Below, piece after piece: positions 1 through 6,136 of a DNA stretch of 6,222 bases (the first letter of the stretch is position 1; each line of letters opens with the position of its first letter). The position numbers and the translations under genes were made by a program. The stretch is from an uncultured Lachnospiraceae bacterium (GTDB lineage: Bacteria; Bacillota; Clostridia; Lachnospirales; Lachnospiraceae), in assembly GCA_937950565.1 (NCBI GenBank), contig CALFCS010000059.1, positions 1-6,222 of the forward strand, written 5' to 3'. The notes below the pieces were generated by a model. It worked only from the letters and a program-made list of their open reading frames with translations. It ran no database searches and was not told the DNA's origin.

Positions 1-54
1 ACCGGAGGCGGGCTTGCTTATTTTTTACTTATCTGGCTGGGGTGTGAATTGTAA
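1..54 (+). CDS. Possible C-terminal end of a membrane protein (partial)
   Basis: Frame 1 is open from the left edge to a TAA at 52-54. It encodes 17 residues with a hydrophobic core (GLAYFLLIWLGCEL), as expected for the last transmembrane helix of an integral membrane protein. If real, it would converge on the lipoprotein gene with only 3 bp between the two stop codons. The fragment is too short to assign to a family. Frame 2 is also open over this stretch, so chance cannot be excluded. This is an inference from hydrophobicity alone. Confidence 0.25.
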   Translation, partial: TGGGLAYFLLIWLGCEL

Positions 55-57
55 CCT

Positions 58-1227
58 TTAATTTACCTCTAATAGTTTTTTTACCCTGTCACTCTCCAGA
101 TTCTCCTTCGTCACCCACACGGCTCCTGTATTTATATACGCTTCATTCCCCATCGAAAGCGCCGCACGGGCAGAAGCAATAACAGAAGCATACCCCATTC
201 CAAATGGATTCTGCACGACCAGACCGTCAATCTTTCCGTCTTTTAATGCTTTTTGTTCCTCTTCATCAGCATCATAACCAATCACTTTTACACCTTCTCT
301 GCCTGCTCGGGCAAGCGCATCCACAACCGCATTCGTTGTCTCGCCATCCGTCGCATAACACCCCTTAAGTTCAGGATGTCTTGCAAGAATATAATCCAGA
401 ATTTCTTCTTCTGTAATTTCCTCCGGATATTCAATTCCTTTCTCCGCCGCAATCAGATTTCTCATATCCTCCTGCTGGTCCATATGATATACTTCCGTAA
501 TCATCATTTCCGGATAAGCCGCTCCAATCTGCTCCATAAATCCTGTTTCGCGCGCCATCGCTGATTCGGAGCAGGAATCACTCACAAACATTATCACCTC
601 ACCGGAACTGCCGGTAAATTCAGCCATATGGTCCGCCGCCTCGGAAGCCATTTTTTTATTATCCGTCGCAACCATCGCCATAAGTCCCGGATAATCATTT
701 CCCGAATCAAAAGCCACTATCGGAATCCCGCTTTCCGCCGCCAGGTCAAACTGCACCCCGCAGGCCTTGGAATCAACTACTGCAATACTTAACGCGACCG
801 GATATCTGGCCAGTTCTTCATCCAGAATATTTACCTGCTCATCAACATCCCCTGCTTCTCCCGGACCGCTGTAGACCACTTTCACTTCATCTTTTCCCTT
901 ATATCCAAGATTTTTATTTATGTCAGCCACTGCCTGGGAAGCTCCGGCTTCCACCTGTTCCCAATACTCACCTCCGTCGGCCTTTCCTATTACAGATATA
1001 TAAGAACCCGGCTCAAGCTTAAGCCCTGATACATCCCGGTATGCAGATGGTTCAATCATGTCAAGCTTCTCCTGATATTCCTTTTCTTCCGGCTCTGTCT
1101 GTGTTACTGCTTCTTCCTGCTGATTTTCCTCTCCGTCCTTTTTCACATCTGAACCTTCATTATTACCACAGCCGCAAGCCAGAACTACTGTACACATAAC
1201 AGCCGCCATAACTCTTTTTATTTTCAT
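58..1227 (-). CDS. Substrate-binding lipoprotein, type I periplasmic-binding fold (ribose/galactose-like)
   Basis: This 389-residue protein is probably an extracytoplasmic, membrane-anchored solute-binding protein for a sugar or related small molecule. Residues 1-20 form a lipoprotein signal: K/R-rich start, hydrophobic core, then VLACGC, with C18 or C20 as the lipidated cysteine. Residues 21-55 are a Glu/Gln/Lys-rich linker. From about 75 the pattern is that of the RbsB/Peripla_BP_4 family: an SVIGK opening strand, a helix with EQVEAGASQAV, the strand-turn GIPIVAFDSG (167-176), VATDN (186-190), GEVIMFVSD (209-217), YATDGETTNA (291-300), VKVIGYDAD (313-321) and a late LVVQNPFGMGY (336-346). 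The ligand cannot be named. An acidic insert around 262-278 (EYPEEITEEE) is unusual. The start is supported by AGGGAGA at 1236-1242, 8 nt upstream. No permease or ATPase gene is seen beside it in the window, so it may serve a distant transporter or a sensor kinase. Confidence 0.88.
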   Translation of the reverse strand: MKIKRVMAAVMCTVVLACGCGNNEGSDVKKDGEENQQEEAVTQTEPEEKEYQEKLDMIEPSAYRDVSGLKLEPGSYISVIGKADGGEYWEQVEAGASQAVADINKNLGYKGKDEVKVVYSGPGEAGDVDEQVNILDEELARYPVALSIAVVDSKACGVQFDLAAESGIPIVAFDSGNDYPGLMAMVATDNKKMASEAADHMAEFTGSSGEVIMFVSDSCSESAMARETGFMEQIGAAYPEMMITEVYHMDQQEDMRNLIAAEKGIEYPEEITEEEILDYILARHPELKGCYATDGETTNAVVDALARAGREGVKVIGYDADEEEQKALKDGKIDGLVVQNPFGMGYASVIASARAALSMGNEAYINTGAVWVTKENLESDRVKKLLEVN

Positions 1228-1272
1228 GCCATATATCTCCCTGCTTTTCTTTTTTCTTTGTCAACATCAACC

Positions 1273-1278
1273 ACTATA
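1273..1278 (-). promoter_or_regulatory. Possible -10 element of the lipoprotein gene
   Basis: The minus strand reads TATAGT here, 45 nt upstream of the lipoprotein ATG, in a very AT-rich divergent intergenic region. No convincing -35 hexamer lies at 16-18 bp; the nearest, TTCAAC, is 20 bp away. The element is therefore tentative. Confidence 0.35.
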
Positions 1279-1363
1279 CACCAATTCCGTGAAAATTTGT
1301 TGAAATTTTTCTTAATTTTTCTTTTTCTTAGCCAAACAGCCTTGTACTAAATTTAAAGCACAA

Positions 1364-1399
1364 TTGACACTTGTATATTTTTTCTATTTGTATTATGAT
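1364..1399 (+). promoter_or_regulatory. Ferredoxin promoter region
   Basis: Two readings are possible. TTGTAT (1371-1376) and TATGAT (1394-1399) are separated by 17 bp, the usual spacing. A perfect TTGACA also sits at 1364-1369, but it is 21 bp from the next -10-like TATTAT (1391-1396). Either would start transcription about 45-50 nt before the ferredoxin ATG. No operator was recognised apart from a small hairpin downstream. Confidence 0.5.
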
Positions 1400-1415
1400 A
1401 TGAATAAATAAATCG

Positions 1416-1430
1416 TCACTTTTCCAGTGA
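1416..1430 (+). repeat. Small inverted repeat in the ferredoxin leader
   Basis: TCACT and AGTGA form a 5-bp stem around the loop TTTCC, between the likely transcription start and the Shine-Dalgarno site. It could stabilise the 5' end of the short mRNA or act as a weak operator. Five base pairs may also be chance. Confidence 0.3.
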
Positions 1431-1452
1431 ACATTAAAAGGAGGTACATAAA

Positions 1453-1623
1453 ATGGCATACGTAATTAGTGATGACTGCATCAGCTGTGGAGCTTGTGCA
1501 GCAGATTGTCCGGTAGGCGCTATTTCCGAGGGTGATGGAAAGTACGTAATTGATGCAGATACTTGTATCGACTGCGGTTCTTGTGCAGATACCTGTCCGG
1601 TAGACGCTCCTTCCGAGGGCTAA
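1453..1623 (+). CDS. Clostridial-type 2[4Fe-4S] ferredoxin
   Basis: This 56-residue cytoplasmic electron carrier is the usual length for clostridial ferredoxins. Two complete CxxCxxCxxxCP cluster motifs are visible: C9, C12, C15, C19 followed by P20, and C38, C41, C44, C48 followed by P49. The two halves are clearly related, as expected from the ancient internal duplication of the family. In this family the first three cysteines of one motif and the last of the other share a cluster. Such proteins typically serve pyruvate:ferredoxin oxidoreductase, hydrogenases and Rnf complexes of anaerobes; the partner here cannot be told. The start is fixed by AAGGAGG at 1438-1444, 8 nt upstream of the ATG. 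The gene has its own promoter region and a terminator just downstream, so it appears monocistronic. Confidence 0.96.
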   Translation: MAYVISDDCISCGACAADCPVGAISEGDGKYVIDADTCIDCGSCADTCPVDAPSEG

Positions 1624-1637
1624 ACATAACGAATATG

Positions 1638-1669
1638 AAAAAAGGATGTGTAAAACACATTCTTTTTTT
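1638..1669 (+). terminator. Rho-independent terminator of the ferredoxin gene, possibly bidirectional
   Basis: The arms GGATGTGT and ACACATTC (one G-T pair) close on an AAA loop, and the stem continues as six A paired with T. It is followed by a T run up to 1669. It lies 14 bp past the ferredoxin stop. Because the left arm starts with six A, the minus-strand transcript would also end in a U run, so the hairpin could also stop antisense transcription coming from the dnaB side. Confidence 0.88.
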
Positions 1670-1685
1670 ATTTTCCCCTCCTTTT

Positions 1686-1718
1686 TTGACTTTTTTCGCA
1701 GAAAACCTGTGCTATCCT
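1686..1718 (+). promoter_or_regulatory. Probable promoter of the 118-residue protein gene
   Basis: TTGACT (1686-1691) resembles a -35 box. TGCTATCCT (1710-1718) fits an extended -10 (TG-n-TATCCT). Their spacing is 21 bp, longer than usual, so the extended -10 may carry most of the function. The region follows directly after the ferredoxin terminator. Confidence 0.4.
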
Positions 1719-1764
1719 ATAGGCGGAAACAAGACAAGCTATCTGCTAATAAGGGGGTTTTATT

Positions 1765-2121
1765 ATGGGAAACGCACTGGAACAGCTAAAACGCGAAACA
1801 AAAGATGACGCAAAACTTTATAATTGTATTAAAGAACTTTATGAGCAGGGAGTTCCTTTTGAAGAACTCAAGGCGCTTATTCCGGATATCCGACGAACCA
1901 GAGAGCAGCTACATATAAAACGTATGTTAGAAAACAATAATGAGGTTCTGCTTTCCATGTTCAGCAAAGAAATGTCTTTTCTTCTGGATGCCAAAGAAAG
2001 ACAGGAAGAGGAACAATTCAAAAAACTGGACCAGCTGATCAGACAACAGCAATCCTTCCGGAAATCTGCATCCACAGCTGGTCCAGTCAAAAAACTGAGA
2101 CGTTTATTCCTGCCGGCTTAA
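1765..2121 (+). CDS. Hypothetical charged helical protein, 118 residues
   Basis: I do not recognise this family. It is probably cytoplasmic: there is no signal peptide or membrane segment. The sequence is rich in Glu, Lys, Arg and Gln and looks almost wholly helical. Residues 18-50 (LYNCIKELYEQGVPFEELKA then a Pro/Asp turn and IRRTREQLHI) could form a helix-turn-helix-like unit, which is only an inference. Residues 55-97 look like an amphipathic, coiled-coil-prone helix (MLENNNEVLLSMFSKEM, then an E/Q/K-rich run). Residues 99-118 form a basic tail ending KKLRRLFLPA. The start is supported by AAGGGGG at 1751-1757, 7 nt upstream. The gene is convergent with dnaB and overlaps its last 18 bp. Its 3' part contains the inverted repeat that probably terminates the dnaB operon. 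Being a real gene rests on the ribosome binding site, the promoter-like sequence and the open frame. Confidence 0.78.
   Translation: MGNALEQLKRETKDDAKLYNCIKELYEQGVPFEELKALIPDIRRTREQLHIKRMLENNNEVLLSMFSKEMSFLLDAKERQEEEQFKKLDQLIRQQQSFRKSASTAGPVKKLRRLFLPA
2018..2097. repeat. 13-bp perfect inverted repeat within an 11-bp direct repeat
   Basis: ACTGGACCAGCTG at 2025-2037 is exactly complementary to CAGCTGGTCCAGT at 2075-2087, with a 37-nt loop that contains the palindrome TTCCGGAA (2056-2063). In addition, TCAAAAAACTG occurs directly at 2018-2028 and 2087-2097, 69 bp apart and in the same reading frame of the 118-residue gene, where both copies encode KKL. Confidence 0.85.
2020..2087 (-). terminator. 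Probable rho-independent terminator of the gdpP-rplI-dnaB operon
   Basis: Read on the minus strand, the 13-bp perfect stem begins 16 nt after the dnaB stop codon and is followed at once by six T (2025-2020, the first paired in the stem). That is the layout of an intrinsic terminator. The 37-nt loop is longer than usual. The element lies inside the coding sequence of the convergent 118-residue gene. Confidence 0.6.
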
Positions 2122-3444
2122 ATTTGCGAATTTCGTATAATCCGCAAGCCAGGCCAGATTAACGGTCCCCACGGGGCCGTTTCTTTGTTTTGCAATAATA
2201 ATTTCAGCCTGTTTTTTATATTCAGAATCTTTATTATAATATTCATCACGGTATATAAACATTACAACATCTGCATCCTGCTCAATTGCGCCGGATTCAC
2301 GCAAATCCGATAGCATCGGCCGCTTATCCGGACGGCTTTCCACTGCACGGCTGAGCTGGGACAATGCCACTACCGGTACATTCAGCTCCCTTGCCAGCGC
2401 TTTCAGCGAACGTGATATATCTGAAATTTCCTGCTGTCTGGACTCTGAACGTCCTCCGACGCTTCCAGACATCAATTGCAGATAATCAATAATAATCAGC
2501 TGGATATCCTGTTCCAGTTTATATTTCCGGCATTTCGAGCGAAGCTCCGACACAGAAATACCGGGAGTATCATCAATAATCAAATTCGATTTTCCAATAA
2601 TCCCCGCCCCTTCAATCAGCTTCTCCCAGTCAGAATCCTTCAGATTACCAGTACGCAGCGCCTGAGAATCCACCTGAGACTCCAGCGCAAAAAGACGATT
2701 CACCAATTGCTCTTTAGACATTTCCAGGGAAAATATGGCAACCCCCTTTTCCTTCTTAAATGCAACATACTGCGCAATGTTTAAAACAAATGCTGTTTTT
2801 CCCATAGATGGTCTCGCCGCAACCAGTACAAGATCTGACGGCTGAAGACCGGAAAGCTTATAATCCAGGTCGATAAACCCGGTGGGAATCCCTGTCACCG
2901 CGCCTTTATTTCTTGACGCCCTCTCAATCCTGTCCAGTGCATTCAGGACAATATCCTTAATCGGTGTATACTCTCCTGTCGTCCTCTTCTGAAGTAGTTC
3001 AAACACAGACTTTTCTGTCCTTTCCAAAACTGCCTCTAACGGCTCATTCCCGGCATAACAAATATTTGATATTTCATCATTTAACTTAATCAGCTTTCGC
3101 ATAACTGATTTTCCTGCCACAATATCTGCATAATATTTTACATTCGCAGATGTAGGAACTGCCGTTATCAAATCCCTTACAAATTCCAGGCTTGAAATCT
3201 CCGGCGGTACATCCTTTTCTTTGAGACGCTCCTGCAGCGTAATGACATCAACAGGTTTTCCCTCGTTAAAAAGCTCTACCATTGAATCAAAAACAACTCC
3301 GTAGGATGTCTGATAAAAATCCTGTCCGCTGATAATCTCGGACGCTGTCATAACAGCATCTTTATCCATCAGCATGGCGCCAACAACCGACTGCTCCGCC
3401 TCAACGCTATGGGGCATAATTCTTTTTATAAGCGCCTCTTCCAT
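2104..3444 (-). CDS. dnaB: Replicative DNA helicase DnaB
   Basis: This 446-residue hexameric helicase unwinds DNA 5'-3' at the replication fork using ATP and recruits primase; the Bacillus orthologue is called DnaC. The N-terminal domain covers about residues 9-110 (PHSVEAEQSVVGAML near the start), followed by a linker and the RecA-like C-terminal domain from about 180. Visible motifs are Walker A ARPSMGKT (210-217), SLEMS with catalytic E241, Walker B IIIDYLQL (317-324, D320), SQLSRAVESR (362-371), DLRESGAIEQDAD (380-392) and KQRNGPVGT (419-427). Length and motifs are intact and no intein is present. The start is supported by AGGGGG at 3454-3459, which overlaps the rplI stop codon, so translation is probably coupled. 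It is the last gene of the operon and converges on, and overlaps by 18 bp, the 118-residue gene. Confidence 0.98.
   Translation of the reverse strand: MEEALIKRIMPHSVEAEQSVVGAMLMDKDAVMTASEIISGQDFYQTSYGVVFDSMVELFNEGKPVDVITLQERLKEKDVPPEISSLEFVRDLITAVPTSANVKYYADIVAGKSVMRKLIKLNDEISNICYAGNEPLEAVLERTEKSVFELLQKRTTGEYTPIKDIVLNALDRIERASRNKGAVTGIPTGFIDLDYKLSGLQPSDLVLVAARPSMGKTAFVLNIAQYVAFKKEKGVAIFSLEMSKEQLVNRLFALESQVDSQALRTGNLKDSDWEKLIEGAGIIGKSNLIIDDTPGISVSELRSKCRKYKLEQDIQLIIIDYLQLMSGSVGGRSESRQQEISDISRSLKALARELNVPVVALSQLSRAVESRPDKRPMLSDLRESGAIEQDADVVMFIYRDEYYNKDSEYKKQAEIIIAKQRNGPVGTVNLAWLADYTKFANLSRQE
2161..2190 (+). terminator. Possible terminator of the 118-residue gene, inside dnaB
   Basis: AACGG-T-CCC and GGG-CCGTT form a GC-rich hairpin (one bulged T, four-base loop CACG), followed by the T-rich TTCTTTGTTT. 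It lies 39 bp past the stop of the 118-residue gene. The same bases, read on the other strand, encode the conserved RNGPVGT segment of DnaB, so the structure may be a by-product of protein constraint. Confidence 0.45.
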
Positions 3445-3457
3445 GTATCTTTTCCCC

Positions 3458-3907
3458 CTACGCTTCTTCTGTTACGACTACAGTAAGCTCTGCTGTCACT
3501 TTCGTGTGCAGCTTGACCGGAACTTTATGCGTTCCGAGCGCTTTAATCGGTTCCTTTATCTGAATCTTCTTCTTATCAATATCAAGCCCCATCTGTGATT
3601 TTACCTCTGCCGCAATCTCCTTCGAAGAAACAGAGCCAAATGCCTTTCCGCCTTCTCCGGTCTTAATCGATACTTCAATCTTTCCCGCCTCGATTTTCTT
3701 TCCCAGTTCCTGCGCCGCCTCATACTGCTGCTGTGCCTGTTTCTCAGCGCTTGCTTTCTTCAATTTCAAATCGTTCAGGTTTCTGCTGTTGGCTTCAACG
3801 CCCTTCTTTGTTTTCAGGATAAAATTTCTTGCATAACCGTCGCTGACCTCTACAATCTCTCCCTTCTTACCCAGGGACTTTACATCTTCCATTAATATTA
3901 CTTTCAT
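3458..3907 (-). CDS. rplI: 50S ribosomal protein L9
   Basis: L9 binds 23S rRNA near the L1 stalk of the large subunit and helps reading-frame maintenance. The 149-residue length is typical. The N-terminal rRNA-binding domain shows the family signature LGKKGEIVEVSDGYARNF (12-29). It is followed by the long connecting helix, rich in Lys, Ala and Gln (about 44-75), and the C-terminal domain with GKAFGSVSS (87-95) and a VKLHTKVTAELTVVV end. The ATG lies directly after the gdpP TAG with no gap. Its Shine-Dalgarno GGAAGGAGA (3915-3923) is inside the last gdpP codons, which points to translational coupling. The gdpP-rplI-dnaB order is well known in Firmicutes. Confidence 0.98.
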   Translation of the reverse strand: MKVILMEDVKSLGKKGEIVEVSDGYARNFILKTKKGVEANSRNLNDLKLKKASAEKQAQQQYEAAQELGKKIEAGKIEVSIKTGEGGKAFGSVSSKEIAAEVKSQMGLDIDKKKIQIKEPIKALGTHKVPVKLHTKVTAELTVVVTEEA

Positions 3908-5956
3908 CTATATATCTCCTTCCTTTATCATATCGTCAATTACCTTTTTCAGACTCCGCACTGCCCGGTCCATATCGGTATGGTCAAATTGTGCTCCCGA
4001 TGCGTTCATATGCCCACCGCCGCCAAGACGTTCCATAATAATCTGAACATTCACCTCATCAATCGAACGTGCACTGATATAAATTCTTCCATTATATTCT
4101 GTAAGAACAAAGGATGCTTTAATTGCATTAATATCCAGAAGCTCATTTGCCGCCTGCGCCCCGACAATTGTCGGACTTTCAATCGTCAGATTTTCACCTC
4201 TGGCAATCGCAAATTTATGATGGTATACCTCCGCGCTGCTGATAATCTCTGCCTTTGCACGATAAGATTCTATATCATCCCGGAACATTTTACGAACCAG
4301 TGTAATGTCCGCTCCATTCCTTCTGAGAAATGCCGCCGCCTCAAATGTCCGCACGCCGGTACGGTTCACGAAGTTATTTGTATCAATCATAATACCCGCA
4401 TACATACTGCTGGCTTCCAGACGCGGAATCTTAATCTCATCCACAATATACTGCAGAATCTCTGCAACCATCTCGCACGCCGAAGATGCATATGGTTCTA
4501 TATAAGACAGCAGCGCATTATCAATATTGTCACTGCTCTGTCTGTGATGGTCCAGAACAACAATCGTCTTTGCCAGCCTGAGAAGACCTTCACATTCTGT
4601 CATTTTCGGACGGTTCGTATCAACGACAATCACAAGTGAATTCTCGTCTGCCATATCCAGAGCTTCCTTTGAATTCAGGAATAAATCTGACGGATATGAC
4701 GAATCCGACACATATTGATTATAAAGCGGGCGAAGCGAAGCTGATACCTCATTCAAAATAATATGCGCACGCTTTCCAAGAATCTGTGTGGCGCGGCAGA
4801 TACCGACAGCCGCTCCAAATGCATCCACATCTGTCAGCTTGTGTCCCATAACAAATATCTGGTCGCGCATCATAATAAATTCACGCAGCGCCTCTGCCTT
4901 TACACGAGCCTTCACGCGGGTATTTTTCTGTGTCTGCTCCCGCTTTCCTCCATAATAAGTAATTCCATTGCATTTCTTAATGACCGCCTGGTCGCCGCCT
5001 CTGGCAAGCGCAAGATCAATCGCTACCCGGGCATAATTATTTCCCTGTGCATAAGACTCCGTACTAAGGCCAAGCCCAATACTTAAAGTCACCGGAATCT
5101 CATTGCCGACGTTTACCGTCTTTACATCCTCCAAAAGCGAAAATTTATCCGCTTCTAATTCCTGAAAACAGGATTTTCTAAGCGCTATAAAATATTTATC
5201 CGTTTCTATTTTCTTAACAATTCCATCAACCTTGCCGATGTAATGGTTAACCTTTCTGTCAACAAGAGCAATCAGAAGCGACTGCCTTACTTCCTCAACA
5301 CTGGCCATGACCTCATCATAATTATCAATATAGATAAGACCTGCAACCAGCCTTCTTTCATCATTTTCCTTAATATAACGATTTAACTCCGTCACATCCT
5401 GCAGTGAAACCGCAATAAAATAATCCTCTTCCTCCGGCAGTTCAGTTATTTTCCGAATCTCACACAGCCCTTCTACCGCTATACGGCGAAGTTCTGCCAC
5501 ATATTCCTTTTCTTTATAATAAACATTCATTTCCACAACTGTATCATCTTTGGGGAAAATACTCCGGTTTAACTCTGGAATAGATTTGCTAAGGTACTTA
5601 TCCTTCAGCGCCTTTTCACCCAGAATCTCCTTAAACCGTTCATTCAACCAGATTGTCTTTCCATCCCTCAGAAGAATCGCATAAGGCATTGACATTTCTT
5701 TCAGCAGTATATTCTGTACAACCCCGTATTTCGCCGCAAAATCTATCAGATTTTTTAAGATAAGCTCCTTATTGTAAAAATACATCACTCCTACGGCAGC
5801 TATATACACAAGAACAAACACACACATCACACTTCCTGCCCTGTGATTGATATAATAAATCCAGATATTCATTACTACCAGTATCAGTATTGTAATTACC
5901 GGCCACTGCATATACAATTTTAATTGCCCTTTTAAACGCAGATCTTGTTTCTCCAT
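3908..5956 (-). CDS. gdpP: Cyclic-di-AMP phosphodiesterase GdpP (DHH/DHHA1 family, YybT-type)
   Basis: This 682-residue membrane protein should hydrolyse c-di-AMP to pApA, affecting cell-wall, potassium and osmotic homeostasis as known for the family. Domain order: two membrane helices (about 19-36 and 42-60), a PAS-like domain (about 85-190, starting at MPYAILLRDGK), a degenerate GGDEF domain (about 200-335) and DHH plus DHHA1 domains (about 360-680). The GGDEF signature is replaced by ETDKY (251-255), so cyclase activity is not expected. Metal-binding residues are present: H372, D376 and D378 in GHKLTDVDA, D446 in VVDT, D469-H470-H471 in LDHH and D525 in MIDTNN. The DHHA1 loop is GGGGH (645-649). 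Length is slightly above the Bacillus protein (659). The ATG at 5954-5956 is chosen because GAGGGAAG (5961-5968) precedes it and the TATAAT promoter box would start transcription near 5987. In-frame upstream ATGs would lie in or before the promoter. First gene of the operon with rplI and dnaB. Confidence 0.96.
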   Translation of the reverse strand: MEKQDLRLKGQLKLYMQWPVITILILVVMNIWIYYINHRAGSVMCVFVLVYIAAVGVMYFYNKELILKNLIDFAAKYGVVQNILLKEMSMPYAILLRDGKTIWLNERFKEILGEKALKDKYLSKSIPELNRSIFPKDDTVVEMNVYYKEKEYVAELRRIAVEGLCEIRKITELPEEEDYFIAVSLQDVTELNRYIKENDERRLVAGLIYIDNYDEVMASVEEVRQSLLIALVDRKVNHYIGKVDGIVKKIETDKYFIALRKSCFQELEADKFSLLEDVKTVNVGNEIPVTLSIGLGLSTESYAQGNNYARVAIDLALARGGDQAVIKKCNGITYYGGKREQTQKNTRVKARVKAEALREFIMMRDQIFVMGHKLTDVDAFGAAVGICRATQILGKRAHIILNEVSASLRPLYNQYVSDSSYPSDLFLNSKEALDMADENSLVIVVDTNRPKMTECEGLLRLAKTIVVLDHHRQSSDNIDNALLSYIEPYASSACEMVAEILQYIVDEIKIPRLEASSMYAGIMIDTNNFVNRTGVRTFEAAAFLRRNGADITLVRKMFRDDIESYRAKAEIISSAEVYHHKFAIARGENLTIESPTIVGAQAANELLDINAIKASFVLTEYNGRIYISARSIDEVNVQIIMERLGGGGHMNASGAQFDHTDMDRAVRSLKKVIDDMIKEGDI

Positions 5957-5993
5957 ATTACTTCCCTCAAAAAAACACAAAGTTGCATACTGC

Positions 5994-6022
5994 ATTATAA
6001 CACCTTTTTCCCAAAAATGGAA
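5994..6022 (-). promoter_or_regulatory. Promoter of the gdpP-rplI-dnaB operon
   Basis: The minus strand has a perfect TATAAT at 5999-5994, preceded at 17 bp by a weak -35, TTCCAT (6022-6017). The expected transcription start is near 5987, leaving a leader of about 30 nt before the gdpP ATG at 5956. It lies between the SLH-gene terminator and gdpP, where a promoter is needed. Confidence 0.65.
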
Positions 6023-6033
6023 GCATAGACACA

Positions 6034-6067
6034 AAAATACCGGCAGACACACAGCCGCCGGTATTTT
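6034..6067 (-). terminator. Rho-independent terminator of the SLH-domain gene
   Basis: AAAATACCGGC (6034-6044) pairs perfectly with GCCGGTATTTT (6057-6067) around a 12-nt loop. On the minus strand the stem is followed by a T run. It lies 69 bp past the stop of the SLH gene and upstream of the gdpP promoter, separating the two units. The A/T symmetry would also allow activity on the + strand. Confidence 0.88.
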
Positions 6068-6087
6068 CTATACATTTTTCAGGTCCG

Positions 6088-6123
6088 TCCCAAAAGGGAG
6101 ATTCAAACAGAACGGTATTCCGT
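6088..6123. repeat. Two short hairpins in the 3' region of the SLH gene
   Basis: TCCC-AAAA-GGGA (6088-6099) and ACGG-TATT-CCGT (6112-6123) are perfect 4-bp stems with 4-nt loops, placed in a row between the SLH stop codon and its terminator. They may be minor mRNA 3' structures; stems this short can arise by chance. Confidence 0.3.
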
Positions 6124-6136
6124 CAAAAGCAATAAA

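Noticed and set aside
200..340. Possible active diguanylate cyclase (GGDEF) domain in GdpP (residue numbers)
   Set aside because: The signature position reads ETDKY and not GGDEF, which is the normal degenerate state in GdpP/YybT proteins.
253..564. 103-codon + strand open frame inside the lipoprotein gene
   Set aside because: It is antisense to a well-supported binding-protein gene and its composition (Phe, Ile, Arg, His) is typical of a shadow frame.
1259..1264. Perfect TTGACA on the - strand upstream of the lipoprotein gene
   Set aside because: A -10 box at normal distance would fall at or beside the ribosome binding site, and no such box is present.
1228..1452. Riboswitch or small RNA in the divergent intergenic region
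   Set aside because: The stretch is AT-rich and shows only promoter-like hexamers and one 5-bp hairpin. No known aptamer core or independent terminator was seen.
1563..1808. 81-codon open frame on the + strand
   Set aside because: It begins out of frame inside the ferredoxin gene, runs through its terminator and ends inside the 118-residue gene. Both of those genes have proper ribosome binding sites.
1839..2090. 83-codon open frame on the - strand
   Set aside because: It is antisense to the 118-residue gene, Ser/Cys-rich, and would span the proposed dnaB terminator. The + strand frame has better start signals.
3980..4639. 219-codon open frame on the + strand
   Set aside because: It lies fully antisense within the DHH/DHHA1 region of gdpP, whose motifs are intact. 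Its translation has no recognisable domain.
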